The translations under genes and the position numbers were made by a program. Shown one piece after another: positions 1 through 5,503 of a stretch of DNA of 6,208 nucleotides; the stretch's first letter is position 1, and each line of letters begins with the position of its first letter. The stretch spans positions 1 through 6,208 of the forward strand of contig JALSOX010000031.1 of assembly GCA_026986255.1 (NCBI GenBank). The letters run 5' to 3'. Source of the DNA: Desulfurococcales archaeon. GTDB lineage: Archaea; Thermoproteota; Thermoprotei_A; Sulfolobales; NBVN01. The notes beneath the pieces were generated by a model, which did no database searches, was not told the origin of the DNA, and saw only the letters and a program-made list of their open reading frames with translations.

Positions 1-171
1 TGCCTTCGCCCTACTATGAAGTACCATGGAAAGCAGGGTCTTTATGCTTCTGCCCCTTTCCGCATTAGAGAGTCCTCTCCCTAAGTTGGCGAATAGCCTA
101 CCCAAGCACCTATCGCATAGGGGAACCCTTAGTAGTGCCTCTAGTGCCTTGCTAAGTAACTCGTCCTCCAC
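1..171 (-). CDS. pus10: tRNA pseudouridine synthase Pus10, N-terminal fragment (cut by window edge)
   Basis: This is an open frame of 57 codons running off the left edge, so only the N-terminus is visible. Archaeal Pus10 makes pseudouridine 54 and 55 in the T-loop of tRNAs. The visible part carries the N-terminal signature of the family: a CxxC pair (C19 and C22) inside LCDRCLGRLFANLG, followed by GLSNAERGRSIK at about 33-44. These belong to the zinc-binding accessory (THUMP-containing) half; the catalytic domain lies outside the window. I chose the GTG at 171-169, with GGTGGG about 10 nt upstream as ribosome binding site. An in-frame GTG at 186-184 would add five residues and overlap SRP54, and cannot be excluded. 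The gene begins 4 nt after the SRP54 stop, so it is probably cotranscribed and translationally coupled with it. The family call rests on the N-terminal motif only, but that motif is distinctive. Confidence 0.85.
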   Translation of the reverse strand, partial: MEDELLSKALEALLRVPLCDRCLGRLFANLGRGLSNAERGRSIKTLLSMVLHSRAKA

Positions 172-175
172 GCCC

Positions 176-1513
176 TTAGAACCCACCTTTTATCCCCAGT
201 TTCCTCAGTATCCCTTTCTTCCTCTTAATGTTCCTCAGCATTCTCCTAGTGTTTTCGTAGTATGCTAGAAGCTCCCTCACGTCCTCCGGCCTAGTGCCTG
301 AGCCTAGGGCTATTCTCTTTATCCTCCGCTTATCGATTATTGATGGGTTGTCCAGCTCTTCGTAAGTCATTGACTCCATAATGTGTAGCCATTTATCCAT
401 CTTTTCTTCAGACAGCCTGAGCTTCTCGTCGTCTAAAGGTATCATGGCGAGACCAGGTATCATCTGAAGCACCTTGCGTAACGGCCCCATCTTCTTTAGC
501 GACTTAATCTGGGCGTACATATCGCGTAGTGTAAGTCTACCAGTTAGTATCGCCTTCTCAAAACGCTTCTCTAGTTCAGCGCTCTCCTCAAGAGCCTTAA
601 ACTTCTCAAGCAGAGTCTCTAGGTCGCCTAGACCGAGTAACCTAGCGACGAATTTCCTAGGGTTGAAGGGCTCTAGGTCCTCTATTTTCTCCCCGTCTCC
701 TACGAACTTTATGCGGGCCCCAGTCGCTGAGACCGCAGATATTGCACCGCCTCCCTTAGCGGTACCGTCTAACTTAGTGATTATTATTGAACCTATGGGG
801 GTTCTTTCGTGGAACCTCCTAGCAAGGTCGTAGGCCTTCTGACCTAGGTAGGCGTCAATGACGAGGATTACTTCATCAGGTTTTATTGCGTCGGCAAGCT
901 CACGCATCTCCCTGAGTAATTCTTCCTCTTCACCATAACCATGCCTCCCAGCAGTGTCCACGATTATTACGTTCACTCCCTCACTGAGTAATTTCCTCAC
1001 ACCCCGCCTTGCAATGCCTACGGGATCTTGGGAATGGCGTTCTCCGTAGAACGGAGCACTTATTTGCTCGGCCAGTTGCTTGAGCTGGTCATATGCTGCG
1101 GGACGGTACGTGTCGGTAGTTATCAATCCGACCCTGTATCCGCGTCGCTTGTAAAAGTATGCTAGCTTCCCTGCAGTAGTGGTCTTACCGCTTCCTTGGA
1201 TTCCGACTAGCATCATAATCCATGGTAGCTTTTTGGGCAGGATCTCGGGAGCCTCTCCTCCAAAAAGCTCAACTAGGCTATCATATACTATCTTAACGAA
1301 CCACTCACGCCTTAGCACTCCTGGCGGTGGCTCTGATTCTAGGGCGCGTTCCTTAATTTTTCGTGTTAGCTCCAGTACTACACGCACGTTAACGTCGGCA
1401 CTGATCAGCGTTTTCTGGAGTTCCTTAATGAATTGATTTATGGCTTCCTCGTACCTTCCCTTGCCTTTCAGGAAGCTGGCTACGGCGCTTCGTAGTCGCT
1501 CTAGTCCCTTCAT
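176..1513 (-). CDS. srp54: Signal recognition particle protein SRP54 (GTPase)
   Basis: This 445-aa GTPase binds 7S SRP RNA and signal sequences as they emerge from the ribosome. It docks with the receptor FtsY to deliver nascent chains to the Sec translocon. The N domain (about 1-95) contains SADVNVRVV. The G domain (about 96-295) has the P-loop [10 protein letters not shown] at 104-113, [11 protein letters not shown] at 134-144, DTAGRH at 186-191 and [11 protein letters not shown] at 246-256. The C-terminal M domain (about 300-445) is methionine-containing, with the MIPGLAMIP finger-loop region near 351-359 and the RNA-binding segment [10 protein letters not shown] at about 397-406. The length is normal for archaeal SRP54 and no motif is broken. 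The ATG start overlaps the aIF5A stop (ATGA), and a GGGAG lies just upstream inside the aIF5A coding end, which implies coupled translation. pus10 follows 4 nt downstream. Confidence 0.97.
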   Translation of the reverse strand: MKGLERLRSAVASFLKGKGRYEEAINQFIKELQKTLISADVNVRVVLELTRKIKERALESEPPPGVLRREWFVKIVYDSLVELFGGEAPEILPKKLPWIMMLVGIQGSGKTTTAGKLAYFYKRRGYRVGLITTDTYRPAAYDQLKQLAEQISAPFYGERHSQDPVGIARRGVRKLLSEGVNVIIVDTAGRHGYGEEEELLREMRELADAIKPDEVILVIDAYLGQKAYDLARRFHERTPIGSIIITKLDGTAKGGGAISAVSATGARIKFVGDGEKIEDLEPFNPRKFVARLLGLGDLETLLEKFKALEESAELEKRFEKAILTGRLTLRDMYAQIKSLKKMGPLRKVLQMIPGLAMIPLDDEKLRLSEEKMDKWLHIMESMTYEELDNPSIIDKRRIKRIALGSGTRPEDVRELLAYYENTRRMLRNIKRKKGILRKLGIKGGF

Positions 1514-1917
1514 TTGGCTCCCTTAAGCACTCTCATGATTTTCCTTCTACCCATCACAACCCAGTACTCGACCTCAGCACCTGGTTCAAGTTTCGCGCGT
1601 ATGTCCTCCTCACTTGGCATGTCAACCTCGAATGTTTCGTATGTTTCGAGATCCATTAACTGAACGGTGTCCCCCGTCACAGCTATTACTTGGGCGTTCC
1701 TCTTATCAATTATTGGGACCTCAACCCTCTGGCTCACAGGGGCAACTAAGGTTCTCTTGTTCCCGGTGAATATCCCTATAGCAACTACGTGTGCCTTAGC
1801 ACTACCGTGTTTGCCGGTCTTGGCCTTACTCATCTCAACGATTCTGCACGGCTCGCCATTTATTACAATGAAGTTCCCCACCTTCAAGCTCCCAAGTTCA
1901 GCGTACATCGTGCTCAC
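1510..1917 (-). CDS. eif5A: Translation factor aIF5A (hypusine-containing)
   Basis: This 135-aa protein is the archaeal homologue of eIF5A and bacterial EF-P. It binds at the ribosomal E/P sites and helps peptide-bond formation at difficult sequences. The N-terminal SH3-like domain holds the modification loop [14 protein letters not shown] (residues 30-43). By family knowledge K36 in TGKHG is the lysine converted to deoxyhypusine or hypusine. The C-terminal half (about 72-135) is the OB-fold domain. The GTG start at 1917 is preferred: GAGGTG at 1931-1926 sits 8 nt upstream, and the protein then begins [14 protein letters not shown] as I recall for crenarchaeal relatives. The internal ATG at 1908 is too far from that site. 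A TATA-like box at 1960-1952 is 39 nt from the start. It is the first protein gene of a minus-strand operon, and its TGA overlaps the SRP54 ATG by 4 nt. Confidence 0.97.
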   Translation of the reverse strand: MSTMYAELGSLKVGNFIVINGEPCRIVEMSKAKTGKHGSAKAHVVAIGIFTGNKRTLVAPVSQRVEVPIIDKRNAQVIAVTGDTVQLMDLETYETFEVDMPSEEDIRAKLEPGAEVEYWVVMGRRKIMRVLKGAK

Positions 1918-1925
1918 GTAATCAA

Positions 1926-1931
1926 CACCTC
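1926..1931 (-). promoter_or_regulatory. Ribosome binding site of aIF5A
   Basis: GAGGTG on the minus strand is complementary to the archaeal 16S rRNA 3' end and ends 8 nt before the GTG at 1917. This decides for that GTG over the downstream ATG at 1908. Confidence 0.75.
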
Positions 1932-1951
1932 AAACCTTACCTTCGGTGTGA

Positions 1952-1960
1952 GCTTAAAAA
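1952..1960 (-). promoter_or_regulatory. TATA box for the aIF5A-SRP54-pus10 operon
   Basis: TTTTTAAGC on the minus strand lies 39 nt (centre to start) before the aIF5A GTG. With the usual archaeal spacing of about 25-27 nt, transcription would begin near 1931, right at the ribosome binding site, giving a leader of about 14 nt. The five Ts (1960-1956) could also serve as a terminator for the upstream tRNA. This is inferred from sequence only. A second TATA-like stretch, CTATATTGC, lies near 2000 and could be an alternative promoter. Confidence 0.55.
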
Positions 1961-2010
1961 TGGTTTTCAATGCTAACCGCTATGTTGAGATATCAGCAAT
2001 ATAGTGATTA

Positions 2011-2103
2011 TGGCGCCGCGGCCGGGATTTGAACCCGGGTCACGGGCTGTCTGCGTGGGCCCTCGACAGGCCCGCATACTGGGCCGGGCTATACTACCGC
2101 GGC
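2011..2103 (-). tRNA. tRNA-Asp (anticodon GUC), intron-containing
   Basis: Read on the minus strand, the gene folds as a full cloverleaf once a 15-nt intron is removed. The acceptor GCCGCGG pairs with CCGCGGC (7 of 7), the discriminator is G73, and CCA is encoded in the DNA at 2013-2011. The D stem is GTAT/GTAT with two G-U closings. The anticodon stem CGGGC/GCCCG carries the loop CTGTCGA, with GTC as positions 34-36. The T stem CCGGG/CCCGG closes the loop TTCAAAT, whose first two Us are the positions Pus10 modifies. The gene spans 93 nt and the mature tRNA would be 78 nt including CCA. It lies on the same strand as and 93 nt upstream of aIF5A, and divergently from proS. A TATA box sits 32 nt upstream of its 5' end. 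Confidence 0.95.
2049..2063 (-). other. 15-nt tRNA-Asp intron at position 37/38
   Basis: The intron is AGGGCCCACGCAGAC, inserted after G37 and before A38. A canonical bulge-helix-bulge can be drawn. The 5' bulge is C36 G37 / A with cleavage after G37. The 4-bp central helix pairs CTGT (32-35) with intron GCAG, including one U-G. The 3' bulge is A C / A38 with cleavage after C. Both cuts fall after the second bulge nucleotide, as the archaeal splicing endonuclease requires. The rest of the intron, about 8 nt, is too short for more than a minimal loop. Confidence 0.88.
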
Positions 2104-2130
2104 ACCGCCAAGACCCTAATCTGTTAGGGG

Positions 2131-2139
2131 TATATTAAG
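2131..2139 (-). promoter_or_regulatory. TATA box of the tRNA-Asp gene
   Basis: CTTAATATA on the minus strand, preceded by TAAC, is centred 32 nt from the tRNA 5' end. That places the transcription start about 5-7 nt upstream of the mature end, with a short leader for RNase P to remove. On the plus strand the same AT-rich stretch could conceivably also serve proS, but the box at 2159-2167 is better placed. Confidence 0.6.
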
Positions 2140-2158
2140 GTTACTCCACCATCAAGAC

Positions 2159-2167
2159 TAAATAATA
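2159..2167 (+). promoter_or_regulatory. TATA box of proS
   Basis: TAAATAATA is centred 39 nt before the GTG at 2202 and 28 nt before the ribosome binding site. The predicted transcript would start near 2189 with a leader of only about 13 nt. Inferred from position and composition only. Confidence 0.5.
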
Positions 2168-2190
2168 GTGCTTGACCACATCATTAAGGT

Positions 2191-2198
2191 AGGAGGTG
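2191..2198 (+). promoter_or_regulatory. Ribosome binding site of proS
   Basis: AGGAGGTG is an almost complete match to the anti-Shine-Dalgarno of archaeal 16S rRNA. It overlaps the first in-frame GTG (2196-2198), which therefore cannot be the start. It points to GTG 2202 or TTG 2205. Confidence 0.75.
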
Positions 2199-2201
2199 TT
2201 A

Positions 2202-3665
2202 GTGTTGCCAAGCACGCGATTCGTGTACAATGACCTGGGTAGGGAGTTCGGGCGATGGTTTGACTGGATCATAGGGGCGGCGGAGATCTACGATTACGGT
2301 AGGTACCCTGTCAAGGGCATGGGCGTTTGGATGCCCTATGGATTCCGTTTAAGAAGGTACGTTATTGAGTTGCTGAGGGAAATTCTCGATTCGAGGGGAC
2401 ACGAGGAGATACTTCTCCCACTGTTGATACCGGATTTTATCCTAGCGAAGGAGTCTGAGCACATACGTGGTTTTGAAGGGCAGGTGTACTGGGTCACACG
2501 GGGCGGTTTCGAAGAACTTGACGTGAAGCTAGCATTAAGGCCCACAAGCGAGACACCTCTGTCCTATATGGAGTCATTCTGGATTAAGAGCTACAAGCAA
2601 CTCCCTAAGAAATACTACCAGGTAGTCAGTATGTTCAGGTACGAAACCAAGGCAACGCGTCCAATGTTGCGTGTAAGAGAAGTTACGATGTTCAAGGAGG
2701 CACATACGGTGCATGAGGACTTCGACGACAGCGAGAGACAGGTACTAGAGGCTATAGAGGCATACAAGGAGTTCTTCGACAGGTTAGGCATCCCGTACGT
2801 CGTATCGAAAAGGCCCGAGTGGGATAAGTTCGCTGGAGCCATATACACGATAGCGTTCGACACGCTAATGCCTGACGGTAAGGCTCTTCAAATAGGGACT
2901 GTTCATAACCTGGGCCAGAACTTCACTAAGGTATTCGAGGTCAGGATTCAAAGGAGGGATCAGTCAATAGATTATGCATGGCAGACATCGTACGGAGTTT
3001 CGGAGCGAGTGATAGCGTCATTAATAAGCGTGCACGGAGACTCCAAAGGATTAAGGATCCCGTATGAAGTAGCGCCGATACAGGTCGTGATCATACCTAT
3101 ACCCGCGGGATCAAGTGAGGAGAAAAAAGCGGTGATTAAGGAAGCCCATGCATTATGTGAGAGGCTCCTAAAGGAGGGTATCAGAGTGCATGTAGATGAT
3201 GACCCCGATAGGACGCCGGGTGAGAAGTACAACATCTGGGAAATGAAAGGTGTGCCTATAAGGCTAGAGGTAGGGCCTAGGGAGTTACGGGAGGGATTAG
3301 TCACAGTATTTAGAAGGGACAAGAAGGTAAGGGTACGTGTGAGAATAGAGGGGCTTGCTGATTTCATTAAGAGGTTGGGGAAGGAGGTAGATGAAGAGCT
3401 GAAGAGGCAAGCATGGGAGAAGTTCAGGTCGAAGGTAAAGATGTTCAGCAACGTAGAGGATGCTAAGAAATTCTTCGAGCAGGACGTCGGGATAGTTGAG
3501 ATTCCGTGGTGTGGGAAGGAGGGGTGCGCTAGTGAGGTCGCCGAGGTACTCGGTGCGGATGCGCTAGGAACGCCCCTCGATAAGGATGTAGATGTTAGTG
3601 GCATGAAGTGTCCTGCATGCGGGGCGCCGGCCGTGACACTAATGAGGTACGCTAAGAAGTACTGA
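2202..3665 (+). CDS. proS: Prolyl-tRNA synthetase (archaeal/eukaryotic type)
   Basis: This class II synthetase attaches proline to tRNA-Pro using ATP. Numbered from the GTG at 2202 (487 aa), it shows RPTSET at 113-118 and motif 2 starting FRYETKATRP at about 145. Motif 3, GVSERVIASLISVHGD, lies at about 265-280 with its conserved Arg at 269. The anticodon-binding domain follows (about 292-390). The C-terminal zinc-binding domain has cysteines at 437, 442, 470 and 473 (Cx4C and Cx2C), and the protein ends in tyrosine (RYAKKY), as is typical of this ProRS type. There is no bacterial editing insertion between motifs 2 and 3. The strong AGGAGGTG favours GTG 2202 (5 nt from GGAGG) or TTG 2205 (8 nt). 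An upstream GTG at 2196 lies inside the binding site and is rejected. It has its own TATA box and is divergent from the tRNA-Asp gene. Confidence 0.97.
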   Translation: MLPSTRFVYNDLGREFGRWFDWIIGAAEIYDYGRYPVKGMGVWMPYGFRLRRYVIELLREILDSRGHEEILLPLLIPDFILAKESEHIRGFEGQVYWVTRGGFEELDVKLALRPTSETPLSYMESFWIKSYKQLPKKYYQVVSMFRYETKATRPMLRVREVTMFKEAHTVHEDFDDSERQVLEAIEAYKEFFDRLGIPYVVSKRPEWDKFAGAIYTIAFDTLMPDGKALQIGTVHNLGQNFTKVFEVRIQRRDQSIDYAWQTSYGVSERVIASLISVHGDSKGLRIPYEVAPIQVVIIPIPAGSSEEKKAVIKEAHALCERLLKEGIRVHVDDDPDRTPGEKYNIWEMKGVPIRLEVGPRELREGLVTVFRRDKKVRVRVRIEGLADFIKRLGKEVDEELKRQAWEKFRSKVKMFSNVEDAKKFFEQDVGIVEIPWCGKEGCASEVAEVLGADALGTPLDKDVDVSGMKCPACGAPAVTLMRYAKKY

Positions 3666-3674
3666 GACAGGAAG

Positions 3675-3679
3675 TTTTT
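3675..3679 (+). terminator. Possible oligo-T terminator of proS
   Basis: Five Ts begin 10 nt after the proS stop. Archaeal termination commonly uses short T runs without a hairpin, but a single T5 is weak evidence. The 102-nt gap up to eS26 otherwise holds only the eS26 promoter candidates and ribosome binding site. Confidence 0.35.
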
Positions 3680-3708
3680 CGAAGGAGCAACTTACGTAAT
3701 CCATAGCA

Positions 3709-3717
3709 CTTTATATG
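3709..3717 (+). promoter_or_regulatory. TATA box candidate for the eS26-eL42-eS27 genes
   Basis: CTTTATATG is the closest match to the archaeal TATA consensus in the gap, centred 55 nt before the eS26 GTG (leader about 28 nt). A second candidate, TTAAATATA at 3729-3737, is centred 35 nt before the start. It would place the transcription start inside the ribosome binding site unless initiation is unusually close. Both may be used; the sequence alone does not decide. Confidence 0.5.
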
Positions 3718-3754
3718 CGTAGTAAAGATTAAATATACGGCCTAAAGAGACCTA

Positions 3755-3760
3755 GAGGTG
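3755..3760 (+). promoter_or_regulatory. Ribosome binding site of eS26
   Basis: GAGGTG ends 7 nt before the GTG at 3768 and supports that start, which also gives the family N-terminus MPKKRxxRGRxKGGKG. Confidence 0.7.
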
Positions 3761-3767
3761 CAGGGTT

Positions 3768-4052
3768 GTGCCCAAGAAACGTGAGAATAGGGGTAGGCAT
3801 AAGGGCGGTAAAGGCTCTGTGAGAATGATTCAGTGCGATCAGTGTGGTCGCATGGTGCCTGAGGATAAGGCAATATGTATAACAAGATGGTACTCCCCCG
3901 TGGATCCCCAGCTAGCTGCTGAACTCGAGAAGAAGGGCGCGATAATAGCGAGATACCCTGTAAGGAAGTGCTATTGTGTGAGTTGCGCTGTCTTCCTGGG
4001 CATCGTTAAGGTTAGATCTGAGGAAGAGCGGAAAAGAAGGAGAGCAAGATAA
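3768..4052 (+). CDS. rps26e: 30S ribosomal protein eS26
   Basis: This 94-aa small-subunit protein sits, in the eukaryotic ribosome, near the mRNA exit channel and the 3' end of 16S/18S rRNA. It opens with the basic MPKKRENRGRHKGGKG. CDQC at 23-26 and CVSC at 70-73 form the zinc-ribbon ligands. The hallmark SPVDPQLAAELEKKGAIIARY spans about 43-63, and the tail is rich in Arg and Lys. A cysteine at 68 stands where I recall a tyrosine in relatives; C37 is also extra. Among archaea this protein is a TACK-lineage trait, which supports a crenarchaeal host. It is followed 47 nt later by eL42 in the same direction, with only a weak TATA-like CTATTTA in between, so cotranscription is likely. Confidence 0.95.
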   Translation: MPKKRENRGRHKGGKGSVRMIQCDQCGRMVPEDKAICITRWYSPVDPQLAAELEKKGAIIARYPVRKCYCVSCAVFLGIVKVRSEEERKRRRAR

Positions 4053-4099
4053 ACTATTTAGGGCTGGATTAAACCCCTACTCAGGTGTGGTGAGGAGCT

Positions 4100-4390
4100 G
4101 TGAAAATCCCGAAGAAGATAAGAACGTACTGCCCCCGATGTAAGACACACACGGTGCATAGCGTAACAATCTATAAGGCCGGAAAGAGAAGGGCATTGGC
4201 TGAGGGCCAACGTAGGTACGAGAGGAAAAACAAGGGATACGGTAGCAAGAGAAAGCCTGAGCAGAAGAGGCTGGCTAAGGTCACGAAGAAAGTCGTGCTG
4301 AAGCTCAAATGCTCTCAATGCGGATACATAAGTCATAGGAGGGGTATTCGGCTAAAGAAGGCAGAGTTAGTGGAGGTTGTTAGGGGATGA
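4100..4390 (+). CDS. rpl44e: 50S ribosomal protein eL42 (L44e)
   Basis: This 96-aa large-subunit protein lines the tRNA E site. It starts [14 protein letters not shown], with zinc ligands C11, C14, C71 and C74. In the middle is the basic loop [20 protein letters not shown] (about 45-64) that reaches the CCA end of E-site tRNA, and it ends [13 protein letters not shown]. The length matches the family. The GTG start is preceded by GGTGAGGAG at 4089-4097, a good ribosome binding site. Its TGA overlaps the eS27 ATG by 4 nt (ATGA), so the two are translationally coupled. The L44e-S27e pair is conserved across archaea. Confidence 0.96.
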   Translation: MKIPKKIRTYCPRCKTHTVHSVTIYKAGKRRALAEGQRRYERKNKGYGSKRKPEQKRLAKVTKKVVLKLKCSQCGYISHRRGIRLKKAELVEVVRG

Positions 4391-4584
4391 AGAAGCGTAA
4401 GATCCTAATACCAATGCCTAAGTCGAGGTTCGTGAAGGTAAAGTGCCCATCCTGCGGTAATGAACAAATAGTATTTGACCATGCAACATTCCCTGCAAGG
4501 TGTTTAGTTTGCGGAACAGTCCTCGTAGAACCTACGGGCGGTAAAGCGAAGATCTTGGGGGATATCGTTAAGATTCTAGGGTAA
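4387..4584 (+). CDS. rps27e: 30S ribosomal protein eS27
   Basis: This 65-aa zinc-ribbon protein of the small subunit has CPSC at 20-23 and CLVC at 39-42 as metal ligands, with the typical [13 protein letters not shown] start and NEQIVFDHA between the ligand pairs. The C-terminus [14 protein letters not shown] is usual for the family. The ATG overlaps the eL42 stop. The GGGG just before it lies inside eL42, so reinitiation by the same ribosome is likely. Confidence 0.96.
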   Translation: MKKRKILIPMPKSRFVKVKCPSCGNEQIVFDHATFPARCLVCGTVLVEPTGGKAKILGDIVKILG

Positions 4585-4587
4585 GAC

Positions 4588-4607
4588 CTGTTTTAAAGCT
4601 GTTTTAA
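4588..4607 (+). terminator. Tandem CTGTTTTAA repeats, possible terminator of the ribosomal-protein genes
   Basis: CTGTTTTAA occurs twice, 11 nt apart (4588-4596 and 4599-4607), directly after the eS27 stop. The paired T4 runs fit a weak archaeal terminator. TTTTAA could alternatively be read as a TATA-like element, but it would be about 100 nt before aIF2 alpha, while a better box lies closer. Confidence 0.35.
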
Positions 4608-4658
4608 TGACGTGAAATTACGTTAAGTGCAACGCGTTCCTAGTGGGCGGTGGCCTCA

Positions 4659-4667
4659 CTTATATTA
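4659..4667 (+). promoter_or_regulatory. TATA box of the aIF2 alpha-nop10 operon
   Basis: CTTATATTA is centred 40 nt before the ATG at 4703 and 26 nt before the ribosome binding site, so transcription should start near 4689. It falls inside the longest open frame, which argues that codons upstream of 4703 are not translated. Confidence 0.55.
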
Positions 4668-4688
4668 GGCAGTCAGCACATAGTATGC

Positions 4689-4695
4689 GGGTGAT
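4689..4695 (+). promoter_or_regulatory. Ribosome binding site of aIF2 alpha
   Basis: GGGTGAT matches the archaeal anti-Shine-Dalgarno and ends 7 nt before the ATG at 4703. It decides the start in favour of MVRKRKPMP over the GTG 60 nt upstream. Confidence 0.75.
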
Positions 4696-4702
4696 GAAGA
4701 CC

Positions 4703-5503
4703 ATGGTGAGGAAGCGTAAGCCCATGCCAAGAGTTGGAGAACTAGTCATAGGAACGGTTAAGAAGATCTTTGATTACGGTGCATACCTTAACCTAGATGA
4801 GTACGGTAACCACGAGGCATACCTGCCCTGGTCGGAAGTAAGCTCTAAATGGGTGAAGGACATACATGACTTCCTGAGAGAGGGTCAGAAGGTAGTTGTT
4901 AAGGTAATACGTGTTGACAGACGTCGCGGACACATTGATGTCTCGTTGAAGAGAGTTAATACATCCGAACAGAGAAGAAAAATGCTGGAGTTCAGGAGGG
5001 CTCTAAGAGCTGAAAAGATGCTTGAAATAGTGGCTAAGAAACTTGGGAAAACACTTGACGACGCCTACAGGGATGTAGGGTGGAAGCTAGAAGACTATTA
5101 CGGAGAAATATTCTACGGTTTCGAGGAAGCCGCGTACCGTGGAGAAGAGGCGTTACGCGAAGCTGGGGTGCCTGAAGAATGGATCCCGACACTAATGGAG
5201 GAAATACGGAAGCATATACGCATAAAGCGCATTAAAATAAGAGGGCTCGTGGCGCTAATGAGTACAGCCCCAGACGGCGTCGAGCGTATAAGGACAGCCT
5301 TCACAGCACCGCTGAAGAAAATTGAAATACCTCCCGATACTAATGTGAGGGTATACACCGTCGGTGCACCTAGGTACAGGGTGGAGGTTACCTCAACAGA
5401 CTACAAAAAGGCAGAAAGGGTGCTCTCCGAATACATACGTAGTATACAAGATTACGCGAAGCACTTCAACATGATCTTCGCTTACGAGAGGGAGAAAAGT
5501 TAA
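4703..5503 (+). CDS. eif2a: Translation initiation factor aIF2, alpha subunit
   Basis: This subunit of the aIF2 heterotrimer brings initiator Met-tRNA to the small subunit with aIF2 gamma. The 266-aa product from ATG 4703 has an N-terminal S1/OB domain (about 10-85; GELVIGTVKKIFDYGAY, then HIDVSLKRV). A helical domain follows (about 90-175), then the C-terminal alpha/beta domain that binds the gamma subunit. S47/S48 in WSEVSSKW sit near the place of the eukaryotic regulatory serine; whether they are phosphorylated is unknown. The frame is open back to GTG 4643, but those 20 residues (beginning MGGGLTYIRQ) are not family-like and contain the TATA box, so the shorter form is annotated. The TAA shares one base with the nop10 ATG (TAATG), indicating coupling. 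Confidence 0.96.
   Translation: MVRKRKPMPRVGELVIGTVKKIFDYGAYLNLDEYGNHEAYLPWSEVSSKWVKDIHDFLREGQKVVVKVIRVDRRRGHIDVSLKRVNTSEQRRKMLEFRRALRAEKMLEIVAKKLGKTLDDAYRDVGWKLEDYYGEIFYGFEEAAYRGEEALREAGVPEEWIPTLMEEIRKHIRIKRIKIRGLVALMSTAPDGVERIRTAFTAPLKKIEIPPDTNVRVYTVGAPRYRVEVTSTDYKKAERVLSEYIRSIQDYAKHFNMIFAYEREKS

Noticed and set aside
26..268. Plus-strand frame of 80 codons at the left end
   Set aside because: It is antisense to pus10 and the SRP54 end, both recognised by motifs; composition is Leu/Ser/Pro-rich as expected of a shadow frame.
1789..2004. Plus-strand open frames over aIF5A and the aIF5A upstream region
   Set aside because: They are antisense to a certain gene and extend across its promoter, with no family resemblance.
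3195..3202. GATGATGA in proS resembling a C box
   Set aside because: It lies in conserved coding sequence (VDDDPDRTPGEKYN) and lacks a D box at suitable distance.
2972..3604. Long minus-strand open frame of about 210 codons inside proS
   Set aside because: It is fully antisense to a well-supported gene, its product is Ser/Thr/Pro-rich low-complexity typical of a reverse reading of Lys/Glu-rich coding sequence, and it has no recognisable domain.
4058..4336. Minus-strand frame of 92 codons over eL42
   Set aside because: It is antisense to eL42, whose zinc ligands and basic loop are intact; no support for a second gene.
4691..4697. GTGATGA resembling the C box of a C/D guide RNA
   Set aside because: No D box (CTGA) follows within the usual 50-70 nt, and the bases are explained as the aIF2 alpha ribosome binding site.
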